Part shown: positions 24,810 through 37,710 of the stretch, piece after piece
Layout: each line of letters begins with the position of its first letter
Position numbering within the stretch: the stretch's first letter is position 1
From: Holophagae bacterium
Lineage (GTDB): Bacteria > Acidobacteriota > Holophagae > Acanthopleuribacterales > Acanthopleuribacteraceae
Length of the DNA: 64,000 bases
Assembly (NCBI GenBank): GCA_029263455.1
Contig: JAJCXM010000032.1
Span: 1 to 64,000, forward strand
Direction: 5' to 3'
Program-made: the position numbers and the translations under genes
The notes under the pieces: model-generated
What the model was told of the DNA's origin: nothing
Seen by the model: only the letters and a program-made list of their open reading frames with translations
The model's database searches: none

Positions 24810-25747
24810 AAATCGCCGTGATTATGGATCCAATAGAACGAATCAAGCCTCACAAGGACACGACCTTTTTTCTGATGCTTGCAGCCCAAGAGCGTGGACA
24901 CGAATTATTTACGGTTTTGCACACGTCTATACGATTACGACAGGGTGAAGTTTTTGGCGCTATGCATGCGATCAAGGTATTTGACCGTGACCGGGATTTT
25001 TTTGAGAAAGAGGGAGGTCATATTCGGTCATTCTCGGAGATGGATGCCGTATTGATTAGGACGGATCCACCTTTTGATCGCCGTTACTCCTATGCCTGTA
25101 TGATGTTGGATTTGATTCCGCCACCAACAAAGGTTTTCAATAATCCAGTCTCGTTATTGGCTTGGAACGAAAAGTTAGCGGCGCAAAAATATCCGGCTTT
25201 TACCCCTGAAACCCTCATCGCTAATCAAGTCCAAGAGATTAAGGATTTTATGCGGCGCGTGGGCGGAAAAATTGTCGCCAAACCCGTTGACGGACATGGC
25301 GGGCGGGGAATCTTTATTCTGGAAATGGGCGATAAGAATATTGATCAGGTCCTTGAGATGCTTACCCATGCAGGATCACATTGGATCGTTGTGCAGGCGT
25401 ATATACACGAGGCAAGTGAAGGCGATAAGCGCATCTTGCTTGTCGATGGGCATCCAATAGGATCGATCTTGCGCGTCCATGCCGAAGGCCAGGAACTCAA
25501 CAATCTCGACGCTGGCGGTAGCGCAAATCCAACAGAATTGACCAGCCAGGACCATGAGATCTGCGAGGCCATGGCGGATGATCTCAGGCGTGAGGGCCTA
25601 TTTTTTGTTGGCATCGATATTATTGGCGGTCGCTTAATCGAGGTAAATGTCACCAGCCCCACCGGATTACGGGAAGCCGCTAATTTTGCTAAGCAACCAC
25701 TACATTTGCAAGTCATTGCTGCCATGGAAAAACATTGCCAAAACTAA
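24806..25747 (+). CDS. gshB: Glutathione synthetase
   Basis: ATP-grasp enzyme joining gamma-glutamylcysteine and glycine to give glutathione. 313 residues, the normal length of the proteobacterial GshB. N-terminal KIAVIMDPIERIKPHKDTTF, the RTDPPFD motif, ATP-grasp KPVDGHGGRGIF and the metal-binding IEVNVTSPTGLRE are recognisable. The start is a TTG at 24806 (AGAGGTGG is 4 nt upstream) that overlaps the rimI stop. No gshA is seen here. It ends convergently with the XRE regulator, overlapping by 4 bp. Serine made by the upstream genes is the precursor of both cysteine and glycine, which gives the operon metabolic sense. Confidence 0.95.
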   Translation: MKIAVIMDPIERIKPHKDTTFFLMLAAQERGHELFTVLHTSIRLRQGEVFGAMHAIKVFDRDRDFFEKEGGHIRSFSEMDAVLIRTDPPFDRRYSYACMMLDLIPPPTKVFNNPVSLLAWNEKLAAQKYPAFTPETLIANQVQEIKDFMRRVGGKIVAKPVDGHGGRGIFILEMGDKNIDQVLEMLTHAGSHWIVVQAYIHEASEGDKRILLVDGHPIGSILRVHAEGQELNNLDAGGSANPTELTSQDHEICEAMADDLRREGLFFVGIDIIGGRLIEVNVTSPTGLREAANFAKQPLHLQVIAAMEKHCQN

Positions 25748-27216
25748 TTGGGGCGTCGATGGCTGGCAATAAATTTCTCAACGGCTTTTTGTTGTGATTC
25801 GTGCAGGGACGCTTGCTCTAATATCGTCGGTGAAGAGGCTCTAAGCTGACATGCTTGTGCGCTGAGCGGGCAACGTTCACAGGTTTGACCTAACTCTTGC
25901 TTCGGGATCATTGGATCATTTGAAAAGGCAATTTTTCGTTTAGTTGCATTGTCGAGTTGAAAGCCTAAGGTGACGCTTGAGATGGTGTCAGGCTGTAATA
26001 CCAATGGCCGGGCGACCGATATACATAAGAATTTTGTTGTTTGATCTAAGAAACGAGACACCTGAATTCCAATAGCCTCGTGATGGCTATTTTGCGTATT
26101 TTGGTTCAGAACCTCCAATGAGAGCCACCTACGACAGAAGTGCTCGTTAAGGCTAATGCCCGTGGGAATGTTTACGTCTGACATGTTTAGCGCCTTACTT
26201 AAGCGATAAACGCCCTTTCGAGCCGTAAATCGCAGAAAATGAATACGAGTCAGACCGTTGTCTGCAGGAAGTACTTGCGAGAGACGATAGAAGAACATTT
26301 CAGGTGTTGCTTTGAAACGGTGCATGAGACTCAAAAATGCATCGCTATGCCATTGGTCCTGTGAAAAAAGGTCTCGCATAGATTGGGCGAGTTCGGCGCG
26401 GTCGATAAGTAAGGCCCCCGCAAAATAGGACGCTTTAAAGTCGTTTAACACCTGATCAAATGCCTGCACATCAAGGGGCGGCGATGTTAACGCCCGAGCT
26501 TTTAGATCCAAAACGTGATACGCAATTTCTCGCGCCACAATGAATGCTTTCTGATTGTCGAGGAGTCTAGGGTTCAAGAACAGCTGCGGCCGCTTTCCTG
26601 GTACCCAAACTGACCTCAGGCGACTTAACTCCGGGTGGTCGGTCGGCATGAAGTCAACATCCGCACCTACTAATTGTTTGAGGCATGTTGCGGCGGACTG
26701 CCATGTGTGTAGCTCTCCGGTACGACGTCGAAATGATTTTGCTTCCAACTCAATGTCCGGGAAATGGTTACGATGGATCTTTTGGTAGGCTCTCAAGGCA
26801 GCGTGAAAAAAATTCTCGATGCTCAAGTCATAGTCGCGCGTAATATCGACAATGGTACGCGCTAACGCACCCGCTTCTCTTGGGGCCTGACTCAATATTT
26901 GAATGATGTCTTGCGCCGTTATGCCAAACAAATCAAGCGGGAACTTCTGTATTAGCGCCGAGTCGAGTACCTCTCCCAATGAGTCCAGTTCAGCGTCAAG
27001 TTTTGTCGACACAAGTTCGTCATAGGTGGTGTTCAGGGCGGAGGCTAACACGACAATCTTTTCAGGTTTTGGGTATTTCTTGCCCTTCTCAATCTCGTTC
27101 AGATAGGAAACCGAAAGCATGGTTTTCTCTGCTAACTCCTTGAGCGACAACTCGTGTTTCAAGCGCAGTTGCCTGAGCTTCATCCCTAAAACAAGTCGCG
27201 GGTACTGACGATGCAT
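25744..27216 (-). CDS. XRE transcription regulator, RamB/PrpR/ScfR type
   Basis: DNA-binding regulator of 490 residues. XRE helix-turn-helix at about 12-70 (LRLKHELSLKELAEKTMLSVSYLNEI), an ImmA/IrrE-like domain around 185-290, and a C-terminal domain with the cysteine group Cys446-x2-Cys449-x6-Cys456 plus Cys361. This is the architecture of RamB, PrpR and ScfR, which sense acyl-CoAs and control glyoxylate, methylcitrate and fatty-acid genes; PrpR of Mycobacterium also binds an iron-sulfur cluster. The ImmA-like helix reads REIAYH instead of the HExxH zinc-peptidase motif, so peptidase activity is not expected. It is divergent from aceB with a palindrome in between, so direct control of aceBA is inferred. 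The true start could be a few codons later. Confidence 0.85.
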   Translation of the reverse strand: MHRQYPRLVLGMKLRQLRLKHELSLKELAEKTMLSVSYLNEIEKGKKYPKPEKIVVLASALNTTYDELVSTKLDAELDSLGEVLDSALIQKFPLDLFGITAQDIIQILSQAPREAGALARTIVDITRDYDLSIENFFHAALRAYQKIHRNHFPDIELEAKSFRRRTGELHTWQSAATCLKQLVGADVDFMPTDHPELSRLRSVWVPGKRPQLFLNPRLLDNQKAFIVAREIAYHVLDLKARALTSPPLDVQAFDQVLNDFKASYFAGALLIDRAELAQSMRDLFSQDQWHSDAFLSLMHRFKATPEMFFYRLSQVLPADNGLTRIHFLRFTARKGVYRLSKALNMSDVNIPTGISLNEHFCRRWLSLEVLNQNTQNSHHEAIGIQVSRFLDQTTKFLCISVARPLVLQPDTISSVTLGFQLDNATKRKIAFSNDPMIPKQELGQTCERCPLSAQACQLRASSPTILEQASLHESQQKAVEKFIASHRRPN

Positions 27217-27280
27217 GATTCGATCCCTGGCTAAACGTACCCCAGTTTACCAGGAACGGCCATCTTCGTCCAAAGCTAAC

Positions 27281-27340
27281 AGCGATCAATCGCCAATAGC
27301 GAAAATTCGCTTGACTGCGTTTGTTCGCTCAATGTAGACT
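27281..27340 (+). promoter_or_regulatory. aceB promoter with palindromic operator candidate
   Basis: Perfect palindrome AGCGAA-AA-TTCGCT at 27298-27311, with further half-sites AGCGAT (27281-27286) and TTCGCT (27324-27329). A -35 candidate TTGACT (27311-27316) abuts the palindrome and a -10 candidate TAGACT (27335-27340) lies 18 bp further. The layout suggests repression of aceB by a dimeric regulator, probably the divergent RamB-like protein. Confidence 0.6.
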
Positions 27341-27364
27341 GCGGGCAAATGGATTGGAGGCGAG

Positions 27365-29008
27365 ATGCAAAGCGTGACGGAGTCAGGATGGGTTGACCTG
27401 GGTTATGAACTTCAGATCTATGGAAATGCGTGGTCAATGCAAGCCCAAAGTATTCTCAATCAGGGTGCCTGCAAGTTCCTGTCTGCATTGGCGGCCCAAT
27501 TTGAGGCGACGCGAATCGAGCTTTTGCAGGCGCGAGCGGATCGGCAAGAGGGCTTTGACCAGGGCGGATTGCCCGGTTACCTGGACCCCGAGTCGGAGGC
27601 GGCTGCAGGAGCCTGGCAGGTTCGCGAGATCCCTCATGATCTAAAGCAACGGCGAGTGGAGATAACAGGACCTGTCAATAACGCCAAAATGGTCATCAAT
27701 ATGTTGTCTCGAAATGATCAAGGTGAGCAAGCCGATTGCGCCATGCTCGATTTTGAAGACTCGATGATGCCTTCGTGGACAAACGTTATTGACGGCTTTC
27801 ACAACGTCAAAGAGGCGGTGGCCGGCTCGTTGAAATTTGTCGATCATCGGAAGGGCAAAACGTACGAACTGCAGCCAAAGGACATGCCCGTTCTGATGGT
27901 GAGAGCTCGTGGTCTACATCTAGATGAATCAAATATACGTTTTAATGGTCGGCCAATTGGCGCTTCGTTGGTCGATATGGGCCTGGTTTCTTACCATTGC
28001 GCACAAGCTTTGCTTGAACAAGGCAAGACGCCCAAATTCTATATTCCTAAAACAGAGCACTTTTTGGAGGCACGCTGGTGGGACCAGTTGCTCACCGCCA
28101 TTGAAGGCGCGCTCGACTTAGCTCTCGGCACGATTCGCGCCACGTTACTGATTGAAACACTGCCAGCAGCCTACCAAATGGAAGAGATACTTTACGAAAT
28201 AAGGCAGCATGCGGTCGCACTTAATGTGGGTCGCTGGGACAAGATATTTAGCGATATCAAGACTCTGAAATCACATCCGGATCGTATTTTGGCTGACCGT
28301 GGTCAAATCGACATGAGTAAGCCTTGGATGTCTAATTACGCTAGTCGGTTGGTGCATATTTGTCATCGCCGCGGCGCGTTGGCGCTGGGAGGCATGGCTG
28401 CATTTACTCCGGGCAAAACTGAGGTGCTGAGACGTCAGCAAATGGACAAAGTCGTAAAGGACAAACAACTTGAGGCGTCACTTGGTCATGACGGGTGTTG
28501 GGTTTCTCATCCTTTTTTCATCGGCAAAGCGCAAGCTCAGTTTCCAATTCCAAACCAACTGGCCAGTATGCTTGAAGTCGGGGACCGATATCCAGATCTC
28601 ATGCCTCAAGCTGATGGATCGCGAACGATAAGTGGGCTTCGCACAAACGTCAGGGTTGGTATTGCCTACATGTATGGATGGCAGCAAGAAGTTGGATGTG
28701 TCGCTTGGGATGATCTGATGGAAGACCTTGCGACGCTTGAGATTTCGCGTGCTCAGACGTGGCAGTGGCTTCATCATGGCGTCCGTTTGAGTGACGGCAA
28801 AATTGTCAGTCAAACCCTTGTGCGTGAAGTGTTTGAAGAAGAGATGAGTCAAATTGAAGACGAACTAGCACTGGAAGGTCGTTTGTTGTCGGATTGGCGT
28901 AAGGCAAAAGCGTTGGCCTGCGAGCTATTCGTTCAATCAGAATTCCAATCTTTTTTGAGTCGGCAATCGCCGCTTGCTGCGGCTAAATCTGAGGAGGTAG
29001 TCTTATGA
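27365..29008 (+). CDS. aceB: Malate synthase A
   Basis: Condenses glyoxylate and acetyl-CoA to malate, second step of the glyoxylate shunt. 547 residues, the size of MSA-type enzymes rather than the ~720-residue type G. Recognisable are [27 protein letters not shown], the RARGLHLDE catalytic stretch, [14 protein letters not shown] and [15 protein letters not shown] lies 5 nt before ATG. aceA begins inside its last codons (ATGA overlap), so the two are translationally coupled. Confidence 0.97.
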   Translation: MQSVTESGWVDLGYELQIYGNAWSMQAQSILNQGACKFLSALAAQFEATRIELLQARADRQEGFDQGGLPGYLDPESEAAAGAWQVREIPHDLKQRRVEITGPVNNAKMVINMLSRNDQGEQADCAMLDFEDSMMPSWTNVIDGFHNVKEAVAGSLKFVDHRKGKTYELQPKDMPVLMVRARGLHLDESNIRFNGRPIGASLVDMGLVSYHCAQALLEQGKTPKFYIPKTEHFLEARWWDQLLTAIEGALDLALGTIRATLLIETLPAAYQMEEILYEIRQHAVALNVGRWDKIFSDIKTLKSHPDRILADRGQIDMSKPWMSNYASRLVHICHRRGALALGGMAAFTPGKTEVLRRQQMDKVVKDKQLEASLGHDGCWVSHPFFIGKAQAQFPIPNQLASMLEVGDRYPDLMPQADGSRTISGLRTNVRVGIAYMYGWQQEVGCVAWDDLMEDLATLEISRAQTWQWLHHGVRLSDGKIVSQTLVREVFEEEMSQIEDELALEGRLLSDWRKAKALACELFVQSEFQSFLSRQSPLAAAKSEEVVL

Positions 29009-30279
29009 AATACGATCCCCGAGTTCAACAAATTCAGCACGAATGGCAGCAAACCAGGTGGCTTGGAATTGAACGGCCCTATCAAGCTCAAGACGTTGTC
29101 AAACTACGTGGTTCTATTGATATCGACTATACGTTGGCTCGTCGAGGTTCGAGACGACTTTGGAAAGCACTTCACGAAAAGCCTTTAGTGCGGGCGTTAG
29201 GCGCATTGACGGGCAATCAAGCCATGCAACAAGTGAAGGCGGGATTAGAGGCTATTTATCTGAGCGGCTGGCAAGTCGCTGCAGACGCGAATTTGGCCGG
29301 CCAGATGTACCCGGATCAGAGTCTTTATCCGGCCAATTCAGTCCCACAAGTGGTGCAGCGAATTAATCAGACACTGCAACGTGCGGATCAGATTGCCTGG
29401 GTAGAAGGGGACCATGCAATCGACTATTTCGCCCCAATTGTTGCTGATGCGGAAGCGGGATTCGGCGGGCATTTGAATGCATTCGAACTCATGAAAGCCA
29501 TGATTGTGGCCGGAGCAGCGGGTGTTCATTTTGAGGACCAGTTGGCGTCCGAGAAAAAATGTGGCCATTTAGGTGGCAAGGTCTTGGTGCCAACCCAACA
29601 ATTTATCAAAACCTTGGTGTCAGCGCGTTTGGCTGCAGACGTCATGGGAGTGCCTACCGTATTAATCGCGCGCACCGACGCCCACAGCGCGAAGCTGATA
29701 ACAAGTGACATAGATCATCGGGACCAGAGTTTCATCACGGGCGAACGCACGGCGGAAGGATTTCATAGGATTCGCTGTGGTGTGGATGCCGCCATCGCGA
29801 GGGGAATTGCCTACGCGCCTTATGCTGATTTGGTGTGGTGGGAGACGTCCAAGCCGGATCTAGGTGAAGCTCGCGAATTTGCCGCCGCGATGCACGATGT
29901 CTATCCAGACAAAATGTTGGCATACAACTGTTCCCCTTCATTCAATTGGGAGAGACATTTAGATAAGAAAACGATCGCCCAATTTCAGGATGAATTGGCG
30001 GCAATGGGATATCGATTCCAATTCGTAACGCTTGCTGGCTTCCACAGTTTGAACCACGGCATGTTTGAACTGGCTCAGGCCTATGGGCAAACGGGAATGG
30101 CTGCTTATAGCGCGTTTCAACAAAACGAATTTGCGTCAGAGTCGGTAGGCTACACGGCGACACGCCATCAGCGCGAAGTGGGAACAGGCTATTTTGATGA
30201 AGTTGTCCAGGTGATCACCAGCGGGTCGGCCTCAACGATGGCATTGAAAGAATCAACAGAAGCTGAGCAATTTGTTTGA
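29005..30279 (+). CDS. aceA: Isocitrate lyase
   Basis: Cleaves isocitrate to succinate and glyoxylate, letting acetate or fatty-acid carbon bypass the CO2-releasing TCA steps. 424 residues, the normal size of short bacterial ICL. The signature KKCGH (Lys184, Lys185, Cys186, Gly187, His188) contains the catalytic cysteine. Also visible are [18 protein letters not shown]-like sugar/acid-binding text ([14 protein letters not shown]), [15 protein letters not shown] and the C-terminal YNCSPSFNW. These distinguish it from methylisocitrate lyase. A weak hairpin follows. Confidence 0.97.
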   Translation: MKYDPRVQQIQHEWQQTRWLGIERPYQAQDVVKLRGSIDIDYTLARRGSRRLWKALHEKPLVRALGALTGNQAMQQVKAGLEAIYLSGWQVAADANLAGQMYPDQSLYPANSVPQVVQRINQTLQRADQIAWVEGDHAIDYFAPIVADAEAGFGGHLNAFELMKAMIVAGAAGVHFEDQLASEKKCGHLGGKVLVPTQQFIKTLVSARLAADVMGVPTVLIARTDAHSAKLITSDIDHRDQSFITGERTAEGFHRIRCGVDAAIARGIAYAPYADLVWWETSKPDLGEAREFAAAMHDVYPDKMLAYNCSPSFNWERHLDKKTIAQFQDELAAMGYRFQFVTLAGFHSLNHGMFELAQAYGQTGMAAYSAFQQNEFASESVGYTATRHQREVGTGYFDEVVQVITSGSASTMALKESTEAEQFV

Positions 30280-30290
30280 AACCAAGCTGA

Positions 30291-30320
30291 GCCTCGCTGG
30301 CTGAACGTCAGCGGGGCCTT
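30291..30320 (+). terminator. Hairpin after aceA
   Basis: GCCTCGCTG (30291-30299) pairs with CAGCGGGGC (30309-30317) with one G-U and a 9-nt loop. Only two T follow directly, so termination may be weak. Confidence 0.55.
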
Positions 30321-30391
30321 ATTGCACAATTTAATGCCTGTGTTATCTTTGCACGCGTTGACGAAACGCAGATGTGCGAGAGGACGGTAAT

Positions 30392-30907
30392 TTGTTGGCA
30401 CTGGGTTGGTTGTTGGTATTTGGTGGTATTGGCGGAGAGGCCTGTTTCGAGCTTGTGTTAGCCGAAGTGGGCCAATCATATCTCGACAAATCACTCGATC
30501 AAGCGCAACTGCTAAACCAGATAGCATGGCAGTCGAAGCCGACCTTAGTTGACGCAGACATTCGAGAGTATCGCTGGGTTACACACAGCCTTTTGCTGCA
30601 TCGAAGCGCAGTTGACCACTTGCCAGCTATGCGTGACGTCGTTTCGCATCGTTACTTCAAGATAAGGGTGGATGGGATTGACCTATATGTCGGTGTCTTT
30701 TTGCCCGCATCCAGTTTGAGAACATCGAGCATCCCGGTCATCAAGATTCGCGAGATTGGTGCCAACCAAAAGGGCGAATATGCAAGGGAATCATCTCGCC
30801 ATTTGACGATCAGTTTTCCGGCGCTTGGCATTTTGGATTCTGATGTGCGCTCAGCGACTGCCATTCGATCTTGCTTTGAGGTTCGGTCAAAATTAGTCGA
30901 GTTTTAA
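30392..30907 (+). CDS. Hypothetical exported protein
   Basis: Predicted 171-residue protein. The TTG at 30392 with AGAGGA about 8 nt upstream gives a signal-peptide-like N-terminus (MLALGWLLVFGGIGGEA); the open frame begins at GTG 30374. The rest is soluble, with mixed strands and helices and no recognised family. It lies between aceA and the convergent NtrC-type gene, with only 18 bp to the latter. Reality is supported by the ribosome site and signal-like start but not by homology that I can recognise. Confidence 0.5.
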   Translation: MLALGWLLVFGGIGGEACFELVLAEVGQSYLDKSLDQAQLLNQIAWQSKPTLVDADIREYRWVTHSLLLHRSAVDHLPAMRDVVSHRYFKIRVDGIDLYVGVFLPASSLRTSSIPVIKIREIGANQKGEYARESSRHLTISFPALGILDSDVRSATAIRSCFEVRSKLVEF

Positions 30908-30925
30908 ATTGATTGACACGATTGT

Positions 30926-35693
<4,768 letters not shown>

Positions 35694-35756
35694 TTCAACT
35701 CCTTTTGTGATTTCTCGAATGGGATTGATCCTCTGTCATGGGAAAAGGCCACGTAT

Positions 35757-36743
35757 TCAGTTTTGAGCAAAGGCCGGTTGTTCAGCCAAATGTGTCAAAA
35801 GCTCTTCGATTTCTATTTGGCATGTCACTTTTCGAGCCATTTTCTTGAATTCGTTCTCTGTCGGTGCATGTTCATCGACAAGTCGGATCAGATACTTGCG
35901 CAAGCGCCTTGCCATCGACAATTCGTCACCCATTTGTATGGTTTCGCTGACGAAATGATTCCAGTCATTAAGTTGATCGGCAAATGGCAGAGCGTGATTG
36001 GGGTAATGCGTTCCTGAAAATGCATGACAAATTCGGCGCAATAAATAAGGGTTTTCGACGGCGCCGCGTCCGACCATAACGCCATTGAGATTGCCGATTT
36101 TGCTCAGTGCAGACGACTCGCAACGCACGTCTCCGTTTCCAAAAACGGGGATATCTAAAGCATCTTTGAGCCGATAAATGGCTGACCAATCCGCCTCGCC
36201 CTGGAACTTTTGTTCATAGGTTCGTCCGTGTATGGTGATTGCATCTAAGCCGGCATCCTGGAGCTGGATGCCAAATGGAATGAGGTTATCTGCATGTCCC
36301 CATCCAAGCCTGGTCTTGACACTCACGGGACAGCTGACGGATTTTTTCACCTTTTCCACAATTTGACAGGCGAGGTCTATGTTCTTCATCAAGGCTGAAC
36401 CGTGTTGATGGGCTACAACGCGACGTGCTGGGCAACCCATATTCAGATCAATGCCTGCTGCGCCCTGTTCCTCAGCACACATGGCCGCGACCCTGAAATG
36501 GTCAGGATCTTTACCGTAGAGTTGGACAACAAGGGGTTGTTCAAGTGGCGAGATTTGTAACCACTGTTTGGCAAGGCTGTGTTTCTTGGCAATTTCAGTG
36601 GAGCTTAGAAATTCGGTGAAGACGATGCAACGCGGCTCGATTTGTTTAACAAATCGTCGAAATGCTCGGTCGGTGTACCCATCCATGGGGGCCAGGATTA
36701 CCAAGGGGTTTGGACTCAACGGCCATTGTGCAGATGCCATCAT
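35757..36743 (-). CDS. dus: tRNA-dihydrouridine synthase
   Basis: FMN/NADPH enzyme reducing uridine to dihydrouridine in the tRNA D-loop. 328 residues. FMN-binding LAPMDGYTDRAFR, the catalytic Cys104 in NMGCPARRV, VKTRLGWG, HGRTYEQKFQGEADW and VMVGRGAVENP are present. The GCP and HGRT context resembles DusB/DusA-type bacterial enzymes; subtype is not certain. A TATAAT (minus strand) lies only 6 nt before the ATG, and no ribosome site is obvious. Upstream on the same strand are the Rieske and PilZ genes. Confidence 0.93.
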   Translation of the reverse strand: MMASAQWPLSPNPLVILAPMDGYTDRAFRRFVKQIEPRCIVFTEFLSSTEIAKKHSLAKQWLQISPLEQPLVVQLYGKDPDHFRVAAMCAEEQGAAGIDLNMGCPARRVVAHQHGSALMKNIDLACQIVEKVKKSVSCPVSVKTRLGWGHADNLIPFGIQLQDAGLDAITIHGRTYEQKFQGEADWSAIYRLKDALDIPVFGNGDVRCESSALSKIGNLNGVMVGRGAVENPYLLRRICHAFSGTHYPNHALPFADQLNDWNHFVSETIQMGDELSMARRLRKYLIRLVDEHAPTENEFKKMARKVTCQIEIEELLTHLAEQPAFAQN

Positions 36744-36784
36744 GACGCCATTATAAGGTGAACCTGTTTGTAGGATAAGCAGTC

Positions 36785-37096
36785 TTAGTCAATTTTGATC
36801 TGGATATCACCCTCAATGAGGCGAACAGGATAGGAAACAAGATCCGTCTCGGCTGGAGCGCCACGGGACGCGCCTGTCTTGAGACAGAATTTAGCGCCAT
36901 GCCAGGGGCACATGACATCCATGCCTTCGATATAGCCTTCCGTGAGAGGCGCTCCGATGTGGGTACAGGTGTTTGAAACAGCAAATAGTTGGTCATTGAC
37001 ACGAAAAATACCGATTTCCAAGTCGCCAACGCTGACCGCAGCGCAGTTGTTATTCATAAGTTCGGTGTTGGCAAGCACCTTAACCCAATTTTCCAT
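36785..37096 (-). CDS. Rieske [2Fe-2S] ferredoxin
   Basis: Soluble 103-residue Rieske protein. The two cluster-binding boxes are Cys44-x-His46 (CTHIGAPL) and Cys63-x2-His66 (CPWHGAKF), complete. The small size with no other domain matches NirD/BphF-like Rieske ferredoxins that pass electrons to oxygenases or reductases. No partner enzyme is adjacent. An AGGGTG precedes the ATG. It lies 41 bp upstream of dus and 51 bp downstream of the PilZ gene. Confidence 0.93.
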   Translation of the reverse strand: MENWVKVLANTELMNNNCAAVSVGDLEIGIFRVNDQLFAVSNTCTHIGAPLTEGYIEGMDVMCPWHGAKFCLKTGASRGAPAETDLVSYPVRLIEGDIQIKID

Positions 37097-37147
37097 TGAA
37101 TCACCCTCTGCGTGGTTGTGAATAGGTTGGCGACAGGACTTTGATTA

Positions 37148-37489
37148 TCAAGAGTCGGTTCGATGCAGAAGTAGCTTTTGGATCTCGTGTTCATACTCAG
37201 ATGGGACTGACAAAATTTCGAGCCCGATATGTGATTGACCGTTTTCTAGGTCCACCCAAGCAACCCTTCCTGATACCGAAACCAACGTTCCATCGATGTT
37301 TAAGGTCAGACTCAATAGATCTGACAGGCGCACATCTCGCGGCAATTCTAGATGTAGACCTTTAAGGCTTAAATCCGTTGAGCGTGCCATGCCCGTCTCT
37401 AGCTCGTCCTTGTCGGGTTGAAGCAAGGTATATGAAACCAGCGATGTTTTATCAATACGGACGAAATTCCGTCGATCCTTGTCGGACAT
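37148..37489 (-). CDS. PilZ-domain protein
   Basis: 113-residue, single-domain PilZ protein. The RxxxR-type motif is RRNFVR (6-11) and the second box is TDLSLKGLHLE (38-48), matching (D/N)xSxxG. PilZ domains bind cyclic di-GMP and change motility, adhesion or exopolysaccharide output. Both motif parts are present, so c-di-GMP binding is plausible. AGAAGGAG lies 7 nt before ATG. It is divergent from the EF-G-like gene and may head the minus-strand run that ends with the NtrC-type genes. Confidence 0.88.
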   Translation of the reverse strand: MSDKDRRNFVRIDKTSLVSYTLLQPDKDELETGMARSTDLSLKGLHLELPRDVRLSDLLSLTLNIDGTLVSVSGRVAWVDLENGQSHIGLEILSVPSEYEHEIQKLLLHRTDS

Positions 37490-37710
37490 AACATAGCTCC
37501 TTCTTATTTGTGGCTCTTCCTATTCTATCGGGCTAAATGACAATATCCAATATAGTCGTATTAAGTCATGGTTCAAATGACGATTGTTTGGGTAAGTTGG
37601 GCTCGTCACACAGCAGGTGTTGCGATATAGTTAGCCACTGTCACTCAACACCATACTTTGGGCACTGCAGCCATGAAGATTGACGCGCCGTGCTCTCTTA
37701 AGGGGGAACG

